The notes beneath the pieces were generated by a model. It did no database searches. It had not been told where the DNA came from and saw only the letters and a program-made list of their open reading frames with translations. The position numbers and the translations under genes were made by a program. This document shows, piece by piece, positions 22,423-33,355 of a DNA stretch of 64,000 nucleotides (within the stretch, counting starts at the first letter, position 1; each line of letters opens with the position of its first letter). Source of the DNA: Apiospora phragmitis (taxonomy: Eukaryota; Ascomycota; Sordariomycetes; Amphisphaeriales; Apiosporaceae); contig JAQQWL010000006.1 of assembly GCA_038363925.1 (NCBI GenBank), forward strand, positions 1,592,501 to 1,656,500, given 5' to 3'.

Positions 22423-24594
22423 CTTGGCGGCGGTAGAGAGAAGGTATTAAAAAAGGTCGAAGAGAATTAATACGAATCTATCGTATATATAAGAAAGAAT
22501 GAATAAGATCAAAGTGAACACGAATCAATCGTGATCCAAGGATGCAAAGAAGAAGTAAAGAGAAGCTGGAAAGACTGCTTGAATAGATGCTGATGCTGAA
22601 GAAAGAAAAATCGATTAACCACTCGGGATCTCAGCCGGCTTATATGCATTTTCCAGCCGCCACCTTTGATGATAACTTGCTCCCCCAACGCAAGTTCGCT
22701 GACATAGTGAACCAGCAACAACGGCTCTACGCAGAATAGTAGCAGGGATGCCGTCGCCAATGGGTGAGACGGGACTGTTCCAAGCGATTCAAGTGCAACG
22801 TATATCGGCTCTTCCTGTGAAGGTATCGTCGGCCGTCCAGCAAGGTAAATTCTAACCCGGACTCAGTAGAACCAGAGACTTGGCAGAGTACCTTGGATGC
22901 GCTCGGTGACGGAGACAGGACCAATCAGGCGGTTAAGGATCAAACATGCTTGTTTCGTGCCTTTCCATTTTGAAGACCCAACTACGGACGAGCAGGCCAA
23001 CGAGATGGACTTCCGTGGATAGGGGGTCTTCGGACTTACGAATAGTCCACCCCGTATCGTGATAGCCCCGAACCTTGTCTGCACGGATCTTGAGAACCCA
23101 CATCAGACTAATGCGAGTGTAGTCGCGGATGGGCCCGCGGCTATGGTCAGAGAAGAGTCAGAGACGGAGCTTGGTGATGCTTGTCCATCCTAAATGTGGG
23201 CTTATTTCCGTAAATACAGAAACCAACAAGAGGGATTTGCTGTGCGATGTCCATGTGCTACCCGAGGAGACGGAACTGTGGCGCACATATACAGTAGCCG
23301 GTCAATGATTCTACTCGGCGATGCCACATGTTGCCGTCCAGTTGGATTCCCGGCGAGCATGTTAGCACTCGGCTTGCCAGATGCCTGCCAGTGGCTCGGG
23401 TGGTTTACTGCAATAAGCAAGTACTCAGCTACGTTAGGTGTGATACGATCCCGAAGTGCTTGCAAACGGATTGCACGATACCTGTCTCCATCTCCGGTGA
23501 CGCTAGATGGGAGGAGAAACAATCAGGGGTGTCCCAATACTTCACTACTGGATGCAGGGACGTTGGCTTCGGACGGAGTGAAAGGAGCAATATCAGGTCC
23601 AGCCGATTGCCCCTTTAGTCGTATTATCTGCGAGGATGAAGGACGGCCACGCCTGGCGTCTTCAACAGCCGATTTGGGCGACAGGTAAGGTTAGTAGATT
23701 GGTTGCTTGAAACCCCCGAGTGACTCTCAGGTCCCTGGATTGGGGCGACGATGCATCCAAAGGAGAGAGGGGCCCAATGACATCAAAGCAATCGCTGGAA
23801 TAGGTAGCGCTCGTGTACCGCGCATGCGTTTCACGCTGAACTATCAGAATGCTCGACAGGTGACATACTCATCCGGTCCTCCTCGCGTCATGGCATACTC
23901 GTAGATATGGCGGTTTCAGCGAAAACGAATGCGCCAACGGGCTTTTTCAAACACAGGCAAGTCGAGACGATCCGAAACCTGTTTTGATAAACACCGATCC
24001 ATCATCGCAACTCATGGGAGGCTTCAGGAGCAACTCAAAGCAAGAAGAACCCGCCATATCAGCATGCGAGGGCGACGTGTTTCCGTCTCAGCATCGTTTG
24101 TTGATCACCAGGTTTCCCAGCTTGGGGAAGTGATAGTCTTGACGTCCTGTGCGGCAGATTAAGTTACGATCTCGACAATTCCGAAGATTGAGTCTCTAAG
24201 GTAACATGCGAGAAGAGGTCAAAGAATCCCAAGTAGATACTTAGGCATGTAGTTTGATAGGCGCGGAACCACCCTGAAGCGGCTCTGTTGCCGATCGTCT
24301 GCCAAGCTTCAGGAAGTCGAGCGGAAGTGGCCACGGACTGCTGGGCACACTCACTGTAGAAACCCCACTGTGGGGACCTAAGTAAGTACCCAACTACCCC
24401 GCCAAACAACCGCAGCCACACAAGCTGCAACTCCAGGCTACAGGCGCTATCGATAATCTCGTAAAGGAAGAAGCTCTCTGAACTGCCTTTGCAAGACAAC
24501 AAGACCAAAAGTATTGCGTCAAGCATAACGTCTTTCGCATTGGCGCAGCAGATTCCCTGATCATTGACTTAAGAAAAGTATCTCTACCGTCGAT
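22423..24594. other. intergenic between divergent genes
   Basis: Upstream region of both the Egh16-like gene (-) and CSN4 (+). The largest open frame (23194-23688 +) has no domain, signal peptide or codon pattern that would support it. Confidence 0.5.
22640..22647 (-). promoter_or_regulatory. TATA-like box of the Egh16-like gene
   Basis: On the minus strand this reads GCATATAA, about 220 bp before the ATG at 22422. Position and sequence fit a TATA box; no other evidence. Confidence 0.3.
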
Positions 24595-25914
24595 ATGGCT
24601 TGTGCCGAAGTCTCCGAGGCCATTTCCCAGGCCGGAGCCTTGCCTGACAACCAACAGCCCGCCGCCTTCGAACAGCTACTCAACAACTTGCAATCCATTT
24701 CATCTCCCCAAACCATTTCCGACGACCTCAAGGCGATCCTAGAAGCTGTGTTCAGCAGCTCCATCGGAATCGTGCTCGTACGAGCCATAGTCTCCCAGTT
24801 CGTCGCCACCCTGAAGAGCTTGAACAACGCCGACCTCTGGATCGAAGTCGGCCAGCACACCCTCGGCCTGCTCGCGGCGCAGCAGTCCACCTACCTCGAC
24901 CAGGCCGCCGAGATCTGCGAGCTCATCGCGGACGGCCACGAGCAGAACGAGGACAACCTCGAGGCCGCCAAGGTCCTCGCCGAGATCCCCTCGACAGCTC
25001 CCAGCGCAAGGTCACCAACGAGGAGCGCGTCAAGATCTGGGTCCACATCGTGCGCAACTACCTCGAGATCGACGACACCACCACCGCCGAGACCTACCTC
25101 AACAAGCTCAAGAACGTCATCTACACCGTCAGCGACCCCGCGCTGAACCTGCACTTCAAGCTGTCCCAGGCGCGCATCCAAGATGCCAAGCGGGCCTTCC
25201 TCTCGGCCAGTCAGGCCTACCACGAGATCAGCTTTTCTCCCGCCATCTCCGAGGACGAGCGGACACATACACTCGGCATGGCGGTCAAGTGTGCCATCCT
25301 GGCACCGGCTGGCCCTCTTCGAAGCAGGGCTTTAGGAAGGTTGATCAAGGACGAGCGATCCGTTAACTTGGAGGAGTTTGGCATCCTGGAGAAGATCTTT
25401 TTCGACCGCTTGTTGGTCCCGGCCGAGGTCGATAAGTTCGCCAAGGAGCTTGCACCTCACCAGCTTGCCACCACCTCGGACGGATCCACCGTCTTGGCCA
25501 AGGCCGTCGTGGAGCACAATCTGCTGGGTGCCTCCCGTTTATACAGCAATATCGGCTTCGAAGCCCTAGGCGTGCTACTGGGCCTTGATGCCGAAAAGGC
25601 AGAGGACACCACGGCCAGAATGATTGAGCAGGGTCGACTCGTGGGCAGAATAGACCAGATCGACCAAATAATCTGGTTCGAGGGCGGCGAGGCATCAGGA
25701 GAAAAGGGCAGTGGCAGAGCCGAGATGACCGTTGGCAAGGAAATGCGCAGATGGGACATCAATGTCCAAGCCGTTGCAGAAGAGGTTGAAAACATCACTA
25801 ACGCTTTGCAGCGGGAGTTCCCTGTAAGTTTATACCGAAGCACCCATCTATTATCCCCAAACTCAACTGACTCCTACGTCCCAGGACTTCGTTGCTGCAA
25901 ACCTTGTGGTATAA
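24595..25914 (+). CDS. csn4: COP9 signalosome complex subunit 4
   Basis: Subunit of the COP9 signalosome, which removes Nedd8 from cullins and so controls SCF-type ubiquitin ligases. The start MACAEVSEAISQAGALPDN is at 24595. The helical-repeat region (YLDQAAEICELIADGHE) leads into the PCI domain (FSPAISEDERTHTLGMAVKC ... HNLLGASRLYSNIGFEALG ... ARMIEQGRLVGRIDQID). One intron, 25824-25884 (61 nt, GTAAGT...CAG), joins REFP to DFVAANLVV and the stop at 25912-25914. The frame breaks at the C4 run 24987-24990: reading it as C5 converts the nonsense tail into LDSSQRKVTNEERVKIWVHI. The total becomes 1260 nt, or 419 aa, as expected of CSN4. The break is therefore most likely a sequence error. Confidence 0.9.
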
Positions 25915-26100
25915 CACTAGCGAGGTGATGAGATAATGATCATGAGAACTGGATACAAGGCGTTACAGGCGTATGAATAGGCGACTCAGAAAGGCTCTCC
26001 CCAAAAAGAGCCCAAGATATACTCCATTACTCCGTGGATTTCAGCGATCCGCTAAGACACAATAGACTCTCTGCCTCTAGCTATAGAATCAGAAATTGGT

Positions 26101-26998
26101 TTAATCTAAATCGGCCTTCCGAACCACGATGTAGCCTTGACTGAGTAATTTGGGGTTACCCCTTTCCTCCTCGAAGATCATGTCCTCGATCATCTTGCGT
26201 TGCCGGGCGTCCGAGACAATACTGCTAATCTCGGTGTTCTGCGCCTCCTCGAGCTTCATGATCTTGAGCAAGGCCTCGGCAATCTTCTGGCCCATGCGAT
26301 CATAACCAGCTGCCCTCAAGTGGAGGCCATCGTATTCCCATATGCTGCCTCTCTCCTTCGGATCCATAGTGTGATAGGGTAGAGCCTCGAAGAGGTCAAA
26401 TGTGTAGCTGCTTTGGTCAGAAGAGGGGTCTACCGATGATACGAAGGGACTCACAAATTCCGTTGCTTGTGTGCCTTGATGGCCCTGTTGAGTGCGCCCC
26501 GTTTGTTATTACTTAAGGAGCTCTGGTGTTGACACTCCGGGACCGTCAGGGCAAGAACCTTGCCTCCTTTAGATAGTGGTATGTCCCAGCATTTCTGCAG
26601 GGCCTCGAAAATGTTCTGTTCCGGCAAGCCCCATGCCATATCACTGCATAATCAATATCTGTCAATTTTTGATCCTTTTTCCCCTTTACACACTCTGCTT
26701 TCATGATGATGGTATAAATCACTTACTTGGTTCCGCCAAGCACTATGGTCCAGTCGTACTCGTCTTCGGCCCATCGGCTCTGCATACGGCGCCGGAACGT
26801 CCCGTGGGCCACCTGATCGCCCGGGACCCCGTCGACGTCGACCGCGACGGCCAGGCGCGGGTCCGCCGCCTCGAGCACCTCCTCGAGCTTGCCCCCGTAC
26901 GGGTGCGACTCTGGGTACCCGGCCGTCAGCGAGTCGCCCAGGCATAGGATCCGGAGCGGCGTCTTCTTGGGCGGCTTCTTCTGAGTGGTGGCCATCAT
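26101..26998 (-). CDS. SGNH/GDSL-type hydrolase
   Basis: Three exons: 26998-26727, 26643-26455 and 26407-26101, separated by 83-nt and 47-nt introns, give 255 aa. Block I is LCLGDSLTAGYPE with nucleophile Ser23. The Gly-Asn block lies across the first intron (VLGGTND), and the catalytic Asp-His pair is in WEYDGLHLRAAGYDRMG. No signal peptide is present, so it is probably cytosolic. It likely cleaves or transfers acyl esters; the substrate is not predictable. The second acceptor is a tandem AAGCAG, so use of the first AG (exon from 26410) would add one residue and leave only a 44-nt intron. Antiparallel 3' end lies 186 bp from the CSN4 stop (convergent pair). Confidence 0.85.
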
Positions 26999-28636
26999 TT
27001 TTTCTCGCTTGCTTTTGCCTGCTGCGCTGTTGGCGGCTGGCTGTGCGGGTTTCGTTGCTTGGGGTCGTTGTTTATTGTGGTTGTTGTCTTCGGTACGTAC
27101 TTACCTAAGCAGCAACAGCTGGCGGTAGGTATGTGAGTTCAAGAGGAAGCCGGGTGGATCATAGAGGTTGAGAGTGTGTGGCAGGGCAACCGCTGAACGG
27201 CTGGAGTGATTCCTCTCTACAGAAGCGACGCAGAAAATTCACGTATTTCTCAGTGGGAATGAATGCTTTTCACCTATGCAGTACGTATGAGTTGCCAGCC
27301 CGATGAGTAAGGCTGGTGAAGGTGTACCTTGTGGGTTGCGTCAGTTGAACCAGCCCCACCATATGATACATGATAAGTGAGGGGCAGGCAGCAGGCGCAC
27401 GATACGGGGATGGCGGGGAACGAATGCTACAGGGCACCTGTTCTCCCTGGAGATTTCTTAGGATCCAGTCATTAGGTTACCCATGTTAACCATTAAAGCA
27501 GGTATCCAGACCTGAATATTGCATTAGAGCATTATTGAGTGCGTCGGATTCATCCGTTGGAGCACCTGATTCCCCATGGGCTCTTGCCAGAACAGCCTGA
27601 CCCCTTTCAATGTTATGACAGGTGGCAGGTAAGCACAAATACATCGTTGATCGATAGATTGCGTGCCTAATGGCGGTCGCTCTGCCTTCTGCTCCAAGTC
27701 TTCCAGACACCCCAATAGCCCGGTTCAGAGAAGTCACCCACACACCTGATTTGAGGATCATGGTTCGGGACTTTCCTTTCGACCCGAGGCATCTTCTAGG
27801 ATGTATCTCTTGGTGGTATCTCCGCATCGAGGTCCATCAAGGTGACCGCGCCCGACTCTCCGAGATGTGCGGCTCGTCCGAACAGACCCCTTTTTGCAAA
27901 CGAACGCCAAGATGAAACAATGGCCAGAACAACGTGCAGACGAACAGACGAGCGTGTTCATCAAGCCCATCGAGCCCATCCTGGCTGACACTTGAGGGGC
28001 CCCACTATTACCCATTGCCGAACTTGGGGGCCGTTTTAGGTCCTTGGCACCGAATTTAGCTGGCCTGTTTCAACTCGGTTCGACATGCTCAACCTCAGAT
28101 CCATATCAAACAATATCTTCGAGCTTACCGGTTGTACTTGCGTACATTGCGAAGTCTGAGCTTTCATGACGAAAAGACATAGACCACGCACGTTGGGTAA
28201 CATGGAGCCATGTTTGCCTGCCAGATCGGACTGCGCCATGTGGATCTTACCCACGCTTTGGTCTCCCGGCTCGGGTTTCTCTTTTGTATCGAGCCCATCG
28301 CCACTTGGGCTTACCTACGACGGTATTCGATGCGAATACAGCTAATGGGAAACTTCGACGACTTCTGGAACATATGCGTAGATGAGGCATCGAACCTTGC
28401 TATTACATAGTCGTGCGGCTTACCATCTGGCGTTCTCGCTGGCCCTCACTCTGATGTGGTAGGCTTAAAAACGAGAGGTCCCTTCTCATCAGACTGACTT
28501 TCTCCTGCTCGCATCCTCAATTCCAATCTCTTGTGCCAGTCACATCGTGCTTCTTCAGTTCTCCACAAGCTGTGCTTGTCTTTGCTTTCTCACACTTTCC
28601 TTTTCACAAGTTGATATATCGCTTTACACTGCCAAG
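26999..28636. other. intergenic, no gene seen
   Basis: Divergent upstream region between the SGNH hydrolase (-) and the Kex2-repeat peptide gene (+). Near 28463 CTTAAAAA may be the TATA element of the latter. No coding region is supported. Confidence 0.5.
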
Positions 28637-29144
28637 ATGCGTGTCACACTCTTCGTCGCTTCTCTCATCGCCGCCGTGGCTGCCCTGCCCACCGTGCCCG
28701 CCTCGGCTGGTGACTCTGCCATAGCCGCCCGTGCCGAGTTTGCCAACGATGATTTTGAAATTAAGGAAGAGCCTGATTTCGTGTAAGTCCCATCCCCTTT
28801 TGATTTAACCCCTATAAATTGAGCCGACATGATGCTGACCAAGGGGACATACAGCAAGCGTGATTTCCCTGAGGATGACTTTGAGATCACCCCCGAGCCA
28901 GATAAGAAGTGAGTTTCTGTCCTTTCCCTAACCCCGACCACTATTCAGGTAATTATGGACTGACGCCGAAAAGGAAGCGGGACTTCGCTGAGGATGATTT
29001 CGAGATTCCTGATGAGCCAGACAAGAAGTAAGTGTCTCGATGGGCATAGTCTGATCATGAAGCTTCCAGTGTAGCTGACACCTTGGTAGGAAGCGGGACT
29101 TTGCCGGGGACGATTTCGAGATCAAGAGCGAGCCTGACAACTAG
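28637..29144 (+). CDS. secreted Kex2-processed repeat protein (peptide precursor), one repeat per exon
   Basis: Four exons (28637-28782, 28855-28908, 28974-29027, 29090-29144) encode 102 aa. A signal peptide (about residues 1-16, MRVTLFVASLIAAVAA) and a short pro-region are followed by four copies of an acidic unit built on DDFEI: FANDDFEIKEEPDFV, DFPEDDFEITPEPD, DFAEDDFEIPDEPD and DFAGDDFEIKSEPDN. Units are separated by Lys-Arg sites (VKR, KKKR, KKKR), the recognition site of the Golgi protease Kex2. Each repeat coincides with an exon: exons 2 and 3 are exactly 54 nt and all three introns split the codon after position 2, so exons can be lost or gained without frame change. This architecture matches Kex2-processed repeat proteins, which give rise to pheromones, signalling peptides or ribosomal cyclic peptides. 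The repeats contain no Tyr or Cys, and no UstYa-like gene is near, so a cyclised product is not indicated. Confidence 0.8.
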
Positions 29145-29821
29145 ACCTGCATGTGGTCCACTGGCTCTGCCACCGGGGAAATGCTAGTACTCACAAATGA
29201 AGTTATGACAAGCCTGTATATAGGTAGCTTACATATGAGAGTACGTCAGTTTTCGCGGTATGATTGAATGCCCCAGTGCTCCAGTGCCCCAATGCAGAAA
29301 TCAAATATTTGATCAAATCTTCCGTGAGACTTGAACGACCCCCTAGCTACCCAATGCCGAGACCGAATCGATGTGTCCGTGTACAAGTGCTTCCATTGTA
29401 ACTGTATTCGTTCGCCCATTTAAATTACACCCTTCATTCTGTCTTGGTTGTGTCATGTGGAAAAGATACCCAGGAGTGAGTGACACGTCTTGGTACTACT
29501 CGTGCTATGGCAAGCGAGATCCATGTCACCTCTAGCCATCCATCATCCAAATTGCACCGTTTTCAATCACACGTGGGACTCGTACATGCAAAAAAGTAAC
29601 AGTAATATGGTCGTCAATGGATTTAAAAGCCGGCTCCCAGAATGTCCTTTTCCTTGATGTCTTCTGCCCTGCAAATCTTCAGCTCTGATCAGAACACTCT
29701 GCTCCACCAACAAGAAACCTGTTTAACTACACAATCCTCAAAGCCACTACCAACAACAACACTCAAATACAAAAAACACACTTTTTTCCTCTTTCGGAAA
29801 CGAGCCTTATCTTTTGACGAA
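29145..29821. other. intergenic with promoter of the next gene
   Basis: Contains TTTAAAAG at 29622-29629, a possible TATA element 200 bp before the ATG at 29822. An in-frame extension up to 29642 exists but looks like leader sequence, since the signal peptide begins at 29822. Confidence 0.4.
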
Positions 29822-30079
29822 ATGGCACCACTCATGGCCAAGATGCTCACTGCCCTCCTCCTCGCCCTGGCACCCCTATCCGCCACGGCCGCCGACGCCG
29901 CCATTACGAGCACCAGCTGCTCGACCATTACCATGACCATGACGATCCCATATAGCAGCAGCTCGTCGGCCCCGGCCGCGGTCACCGCCGCCGCTGCCGA
30001 CATGGCCGACCTGATGGGGATGCCGGCCATGCTGGGCGTGGCGGTCGGGGCCGCCGTGGCTGCCGCCGTGGTGCACTGA
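29822..30079 (+). CDS. small Ala/Ser-rich protein, probably GPI-anchored
   Basis: 85 aa. The N-terminus is a signal peptide (MAPLMAKMLTALLLALAPLS, cleavage near ATAA-DA). A short Thr/Ser-rich mature part with one Cys (SCSTITMTMTIPYSSSSS) follows. The C-terminus is hydrophobic and Ala-rich (MLGVAVGAAVAAAVVH) with no charged tail, as expected of a GPI-attachment signal. No family is recognised. Similar tiny GPI proteins coat fungal cell walls. The alternative is a chance open frame, but the coupled signals at both ends argue for a gene. Confidence 0.5.
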   Translation: MAPLMAKMLTALLLALAPLSATAADAAITSTSCSTITMTMTIPYSSSSSAPAAVTAAAADMADLMGMPAMLGVAVGAAVAAAVVH

Positions 30080-31009
30080 TGAAGCTGGGAAGAGAAGAGG
30101 CAGAGAGATCCACCAGAGAGGAAGGAACCCAAGTGTGGGATTTGAAACCAAGACATTGAACGAGGTTGTAAGGTATGAGGTCGCGGGGTCTCAATTGTAT
30201 GTTGCTTGGTTGCTTCCTCCTGTTTGCGCCGAGATGACGAGAACCTGGAATTCGAAGTACGTTAGGTACTGGGTTGTGCATTCATAAACCGTCGCTTCCC
30301 TTTAATACATATCAGCGGAAAGAATGAGTACCCGCCACCTGCCTCCAGTCAATGATCACCTATCAAATGTCTTCAACACCGGGCTTCTGCTGTTGTCGAC
30401 TTGATCTCACCTCCCCTGGCTCCCGATAATATAGGAGTATATGGGGGATTTGCAGGCGCTGAGCAATCGCGTCTTGACCATGCTGATGTTAGAGAGACCA
30501 TACTCATATCTTGGGTTATATCGTCGCTAATCGCTGCCGCCACACTACAGAAGTGCTTGGTTCTTTCAATAATTGGCCGGCCATGAACAGAAATACGGGT
30601 GTCTGAACTTCTCAACGGTACATTAGAGGTCATGTGCCCTTGGCGTTCAGCTTCCTGTCTATTTCCGAATAGCTCCATGAGTAGCTACCGTAGCAATGGG
30701 ATAGCTGGCTCCTGTTGAGAATAATTCGAGTTACATCAGTATACCTGAGCGAGTTTCCAAGCTCGATATTCTGATTCGGAGGTACGTGAATTTTCATTTG
30801 CTTTTGCTTTTGGTTCGAGCAGGAATAGCTTGCGAGGCTTTCTGAATATCCCACTTCTACCGCTGACCTGGATATCCAAACATAACAACTCTTCCAACAT
30901 TTACTTCAATATCAACACCCGAATCATTCAAGGATCCAAGCAACAATACTTACGACTCTGATAACTACATCTCAGCCCAGTATCAATTTGAACACCGTTC
31001 CCAACAGCC
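30080..31009. other. intergenic, no gene seen
   Basis: Upstream of the DUF3632-like gene the sequence becomes CA/AT-rich (30880-31009), like a fungal leader. No coding region is supported. Confidence 0.5.
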
Positions 31010-31975
31010 ATGGCCCTTCCATCGAAAGCTTTTCACAAGTGGGTAAGTGAATGGGAAACGCATACCATCACGAAGACAAAATGGTGTGACGAAGACAATG
31101 TCGCTGTCTATCGCAACAGAATTAAGCAAGAAGGCACTTGCACCGCTGGCGCTATTCGATCATTTATTCTAGACAATGAAATCAGCGTCAGCTCGACCGC
31201 CATTCGAATCGTCGACATCAGCAGGGAAGGCCTTGGCAGCAAGGGCGTTGTACCGCGAGGTTTATGGAAAGCCTTTTGCCTTGCTATCGAGGTCTTCAGC
31301 TGCCATCACCCGAGCCGGACCAAGCTTGTCAAACTGCTGGCTGAGTTAGCCAAGCACGACGACATGCTACAAACTTGCCATGGTACTCTCTAGGGAACTT
31401 TGCCTGGCTGGCACTTGGCTATTCGGGATCACGTTTCTGGTAGGTGAACACTTCCACTCGTTCCGATCATGACTCACATACATGGCGCTCCAGCTACGGA
31501 CTTACCGTCCGAGTACGATGCCGGCCCTCTCGAGGAAGTCCTTCAATACCAGGGCTTACGGAGAATGCTATACAGCGTCAACGCCTTTGAAGCTGACTGG
31601 CTTTGGGCCGGGTTTCAAGGGGGGACATTCCAAGAATGTTGGACAAGCTTAGATCGGGCTAGATGGCATTTGAACCAGACGCTAGAGGTTTCAGTAAGCG
31701 ATGTGTCGGTCTCGTACCTTGAGGATGGTTTGCCTAGGGTAATAGCATGGATATGTTCTGCCGGTCCAATCATTTTTTGGGTCTGTACAGAAAGCGTTCG
31801 AGATGAGACCAAGCCCTTTTGGTTTCACCGCGAGTTGTGGAATCATTGGAAGTCAGGCCTAGAATTTATATGGGCTCAACGCAATATCGACCATCTACTC
31901 GAATTGAAAGTCGCCAGAGCATTGCAAACAATGGCGGATATCGAGGCCCGGGCCTGTTTCCGACGGACAGACTGA
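31010..31975 (+). CDS. DUF3632-like fungal protein
   Basis: Exons 31010-31382 and 31494-31975, joined over a 111-nt intron (GTACTC...CTCCAG), give 284 aa. Both exons are in the same frame but are separated by stops, and the splice joins ...LQTCH to ATDLPSEYDAGPLEE. The chain is globular and Trp-rich, without signal peptide or membrane segment. The second half (LRRMLYSVNAFEADWLWAGF; PFWFHRELWNHWKSGLEFI) resembles fungal proteins with DUF3632, a family of unknown function. The assignment rests on overall look and length, so it is moderate. No neighbouring gene suggests a role. Confidence 0.65.
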
Positions 31976-32299
31976 TGATGGGTTCTTCAAGTAGCTAGTC
32001 CGGCTACAGAGTTACTATCAGCTGTATGAGATCGGCTGCTCCATGACTAGCTAATTTTCCAACACGAGTCGGCTACGCCGCTGTAGGCCAGCTGTTCCGT
32101 TACCAACTTAACCACGCATAGCAATAGGACGGCCCTGTATGAAACCCGCTTGAACCCTCGACGGTTTACTCGTCGCCCGTCTCTCGGACCGTGGAAGTCT
32201 GGAACGTGACAGGGAGCCACCTCAACAGCCGCCTCGACGCAGCCGCCGTCGCCTGGGAGGTGGGCTCAACTTCGGCCTCGGTGCTGATGGGTATGACCG
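31976..32299. other. short convergent intergenic region
   Basis: Shared 3' flank of the DUF3632-like gene (+) and the LysM gene (-). Nothing else is visible. Confidence 0.4.
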
Positions 32300-33355
32300 T
32301 CAGTTCGTCCCCTGGTACGGTTCGAGCTCAGGCGGGCTTTCGGGATGTTGCGGGTCGCCCCCCTTGCTGCCCGCCACGCAGACCATGTCGCCGACGGCCA
32401 CGCCGCAGTACCCGTCGGCCTTGATGGAGAGGCGCGGGTTCAGGGCTAGGAAGTTGGCCTCGGAGAGGAAGTATTTGATCCAGAAGTCGTGGCAGGTGTC
32501 GCCGGCAACGACGGTATGGATGAGGGTGCAGTTGTCAATGACGGAATTTATATTTGAAGAGCCACTGCTGCTTGCTCCTGTAGAGGTAGTAGAGGCAAGG
32601 GGCTGCTCCGAGGTGGTTGCGGATGTTACTTGCACTGGGGAGGAGGAGTCTGTTGGGTCCGTTGCCCCCGCCGCCGTGGCGGTGCCTGTCGGAAGGCAGA
32701 TTACCTGGTCGATGTAGACGAGGTCGCAGTCGTTGCTCATCTGCGGGTTGGCCTGCAGGATCTCGTTGGGGGTTGTGCCGTGCGCTCGGGCGATGGCATT
32801 GCACGTGTCCCCTTTCTTGACGGTGTACAAAGAAGCGGCGTCGCAGGATGCCGGTGGGGCTGGGATATCGGGTAGAGGAGCGGATGTGCTCATTACTATA
32901 GAGCAGTTACCCGTTAGCCACTCATTAGGTCCTCTTCATTTTGGAAACATTCTGGTTGTATCAGCTGTACCTGTCATTGACTCGTCAGTACCGCTGCTCG
33001 AGTCGGACATGCTTGTCACCGGCGCGTCTGTGGTGGGTTTGGATACAATGGGCTGTACGTGGAGAGCCGCGTATGAGGACATCGTACCAATCGATACGCT
33101 TTCCGTGGTGGACGATTCCGAGAACGAGTCCGAATTGTCTACACTGCCCAAAGAGGCCCCGGCGGCGCTGAATGGAAAGATGGTAATGACTGATGTTACT
33201 GTTGTAAAAGGTGTAGAAGTGACGGTCATTGTTGATGTTGACGAGTAGTCGTCGTCAGGGGTATTTGTAGTATCTGAAGATTGCCCCTGAACATTGCCGA
33301 CAGATAGGATTGCAAGGAGCAAACCGATGGCCCCAAAGTTCAGTATCGGTGCCAT
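32300..33355 (-). CDS. secreted protein with two LysM domains (LysM effector type)
   Basis: Exons 33355-32971 and 32895-32300, with a 75-nt intron, give 326 aa. A signal peptide (residues 1-24, ending NVQG) is followed by about 110 residues of Ser/Thr/Asp-rich, probably O-glycosylated chain. LysM1 (LYTVKKGDTCNAIARAHGTT ... NDCDLVYIDQVICLP) and LysM2 (LIHTVVAGDTCHDFWIKYFL ... GYCGVAVGDMVCV) follow, separated by a second Ser/Thr-rich linker. Cys residues flank each LysM in the fungal pattern. LysM domains bind chitin or other GlcNAc polymers. Secreted fungal LysM proteins can mask or protect chitin in host interactions, or organise the fungus's own wall. No other catalytic domain is present. 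Confidence 0.88.

Noticed and set aside
21598..22470. 290-aa open frame on the plus strand opposite the Egh16-like gene
   Set aside because: Composition is repetitive Gly/Asp/Val from the complement of GC-rich codons; the minus strand has a signal peptide and family motifs.
23194..23688. 164-aa open frame in the 22.4-24.6 kb gap
   Set aside because: No domain, signal or splice evidence and mixed composition; most likely chance.
28637..29144. A dikaritin (ustiloxin-type) RiPP cluster
   Set aside because: The precursor architecture fits, but the repeats have no Tyr and no UstYa/DUF3328, tyrosinase or related gene is in the window.
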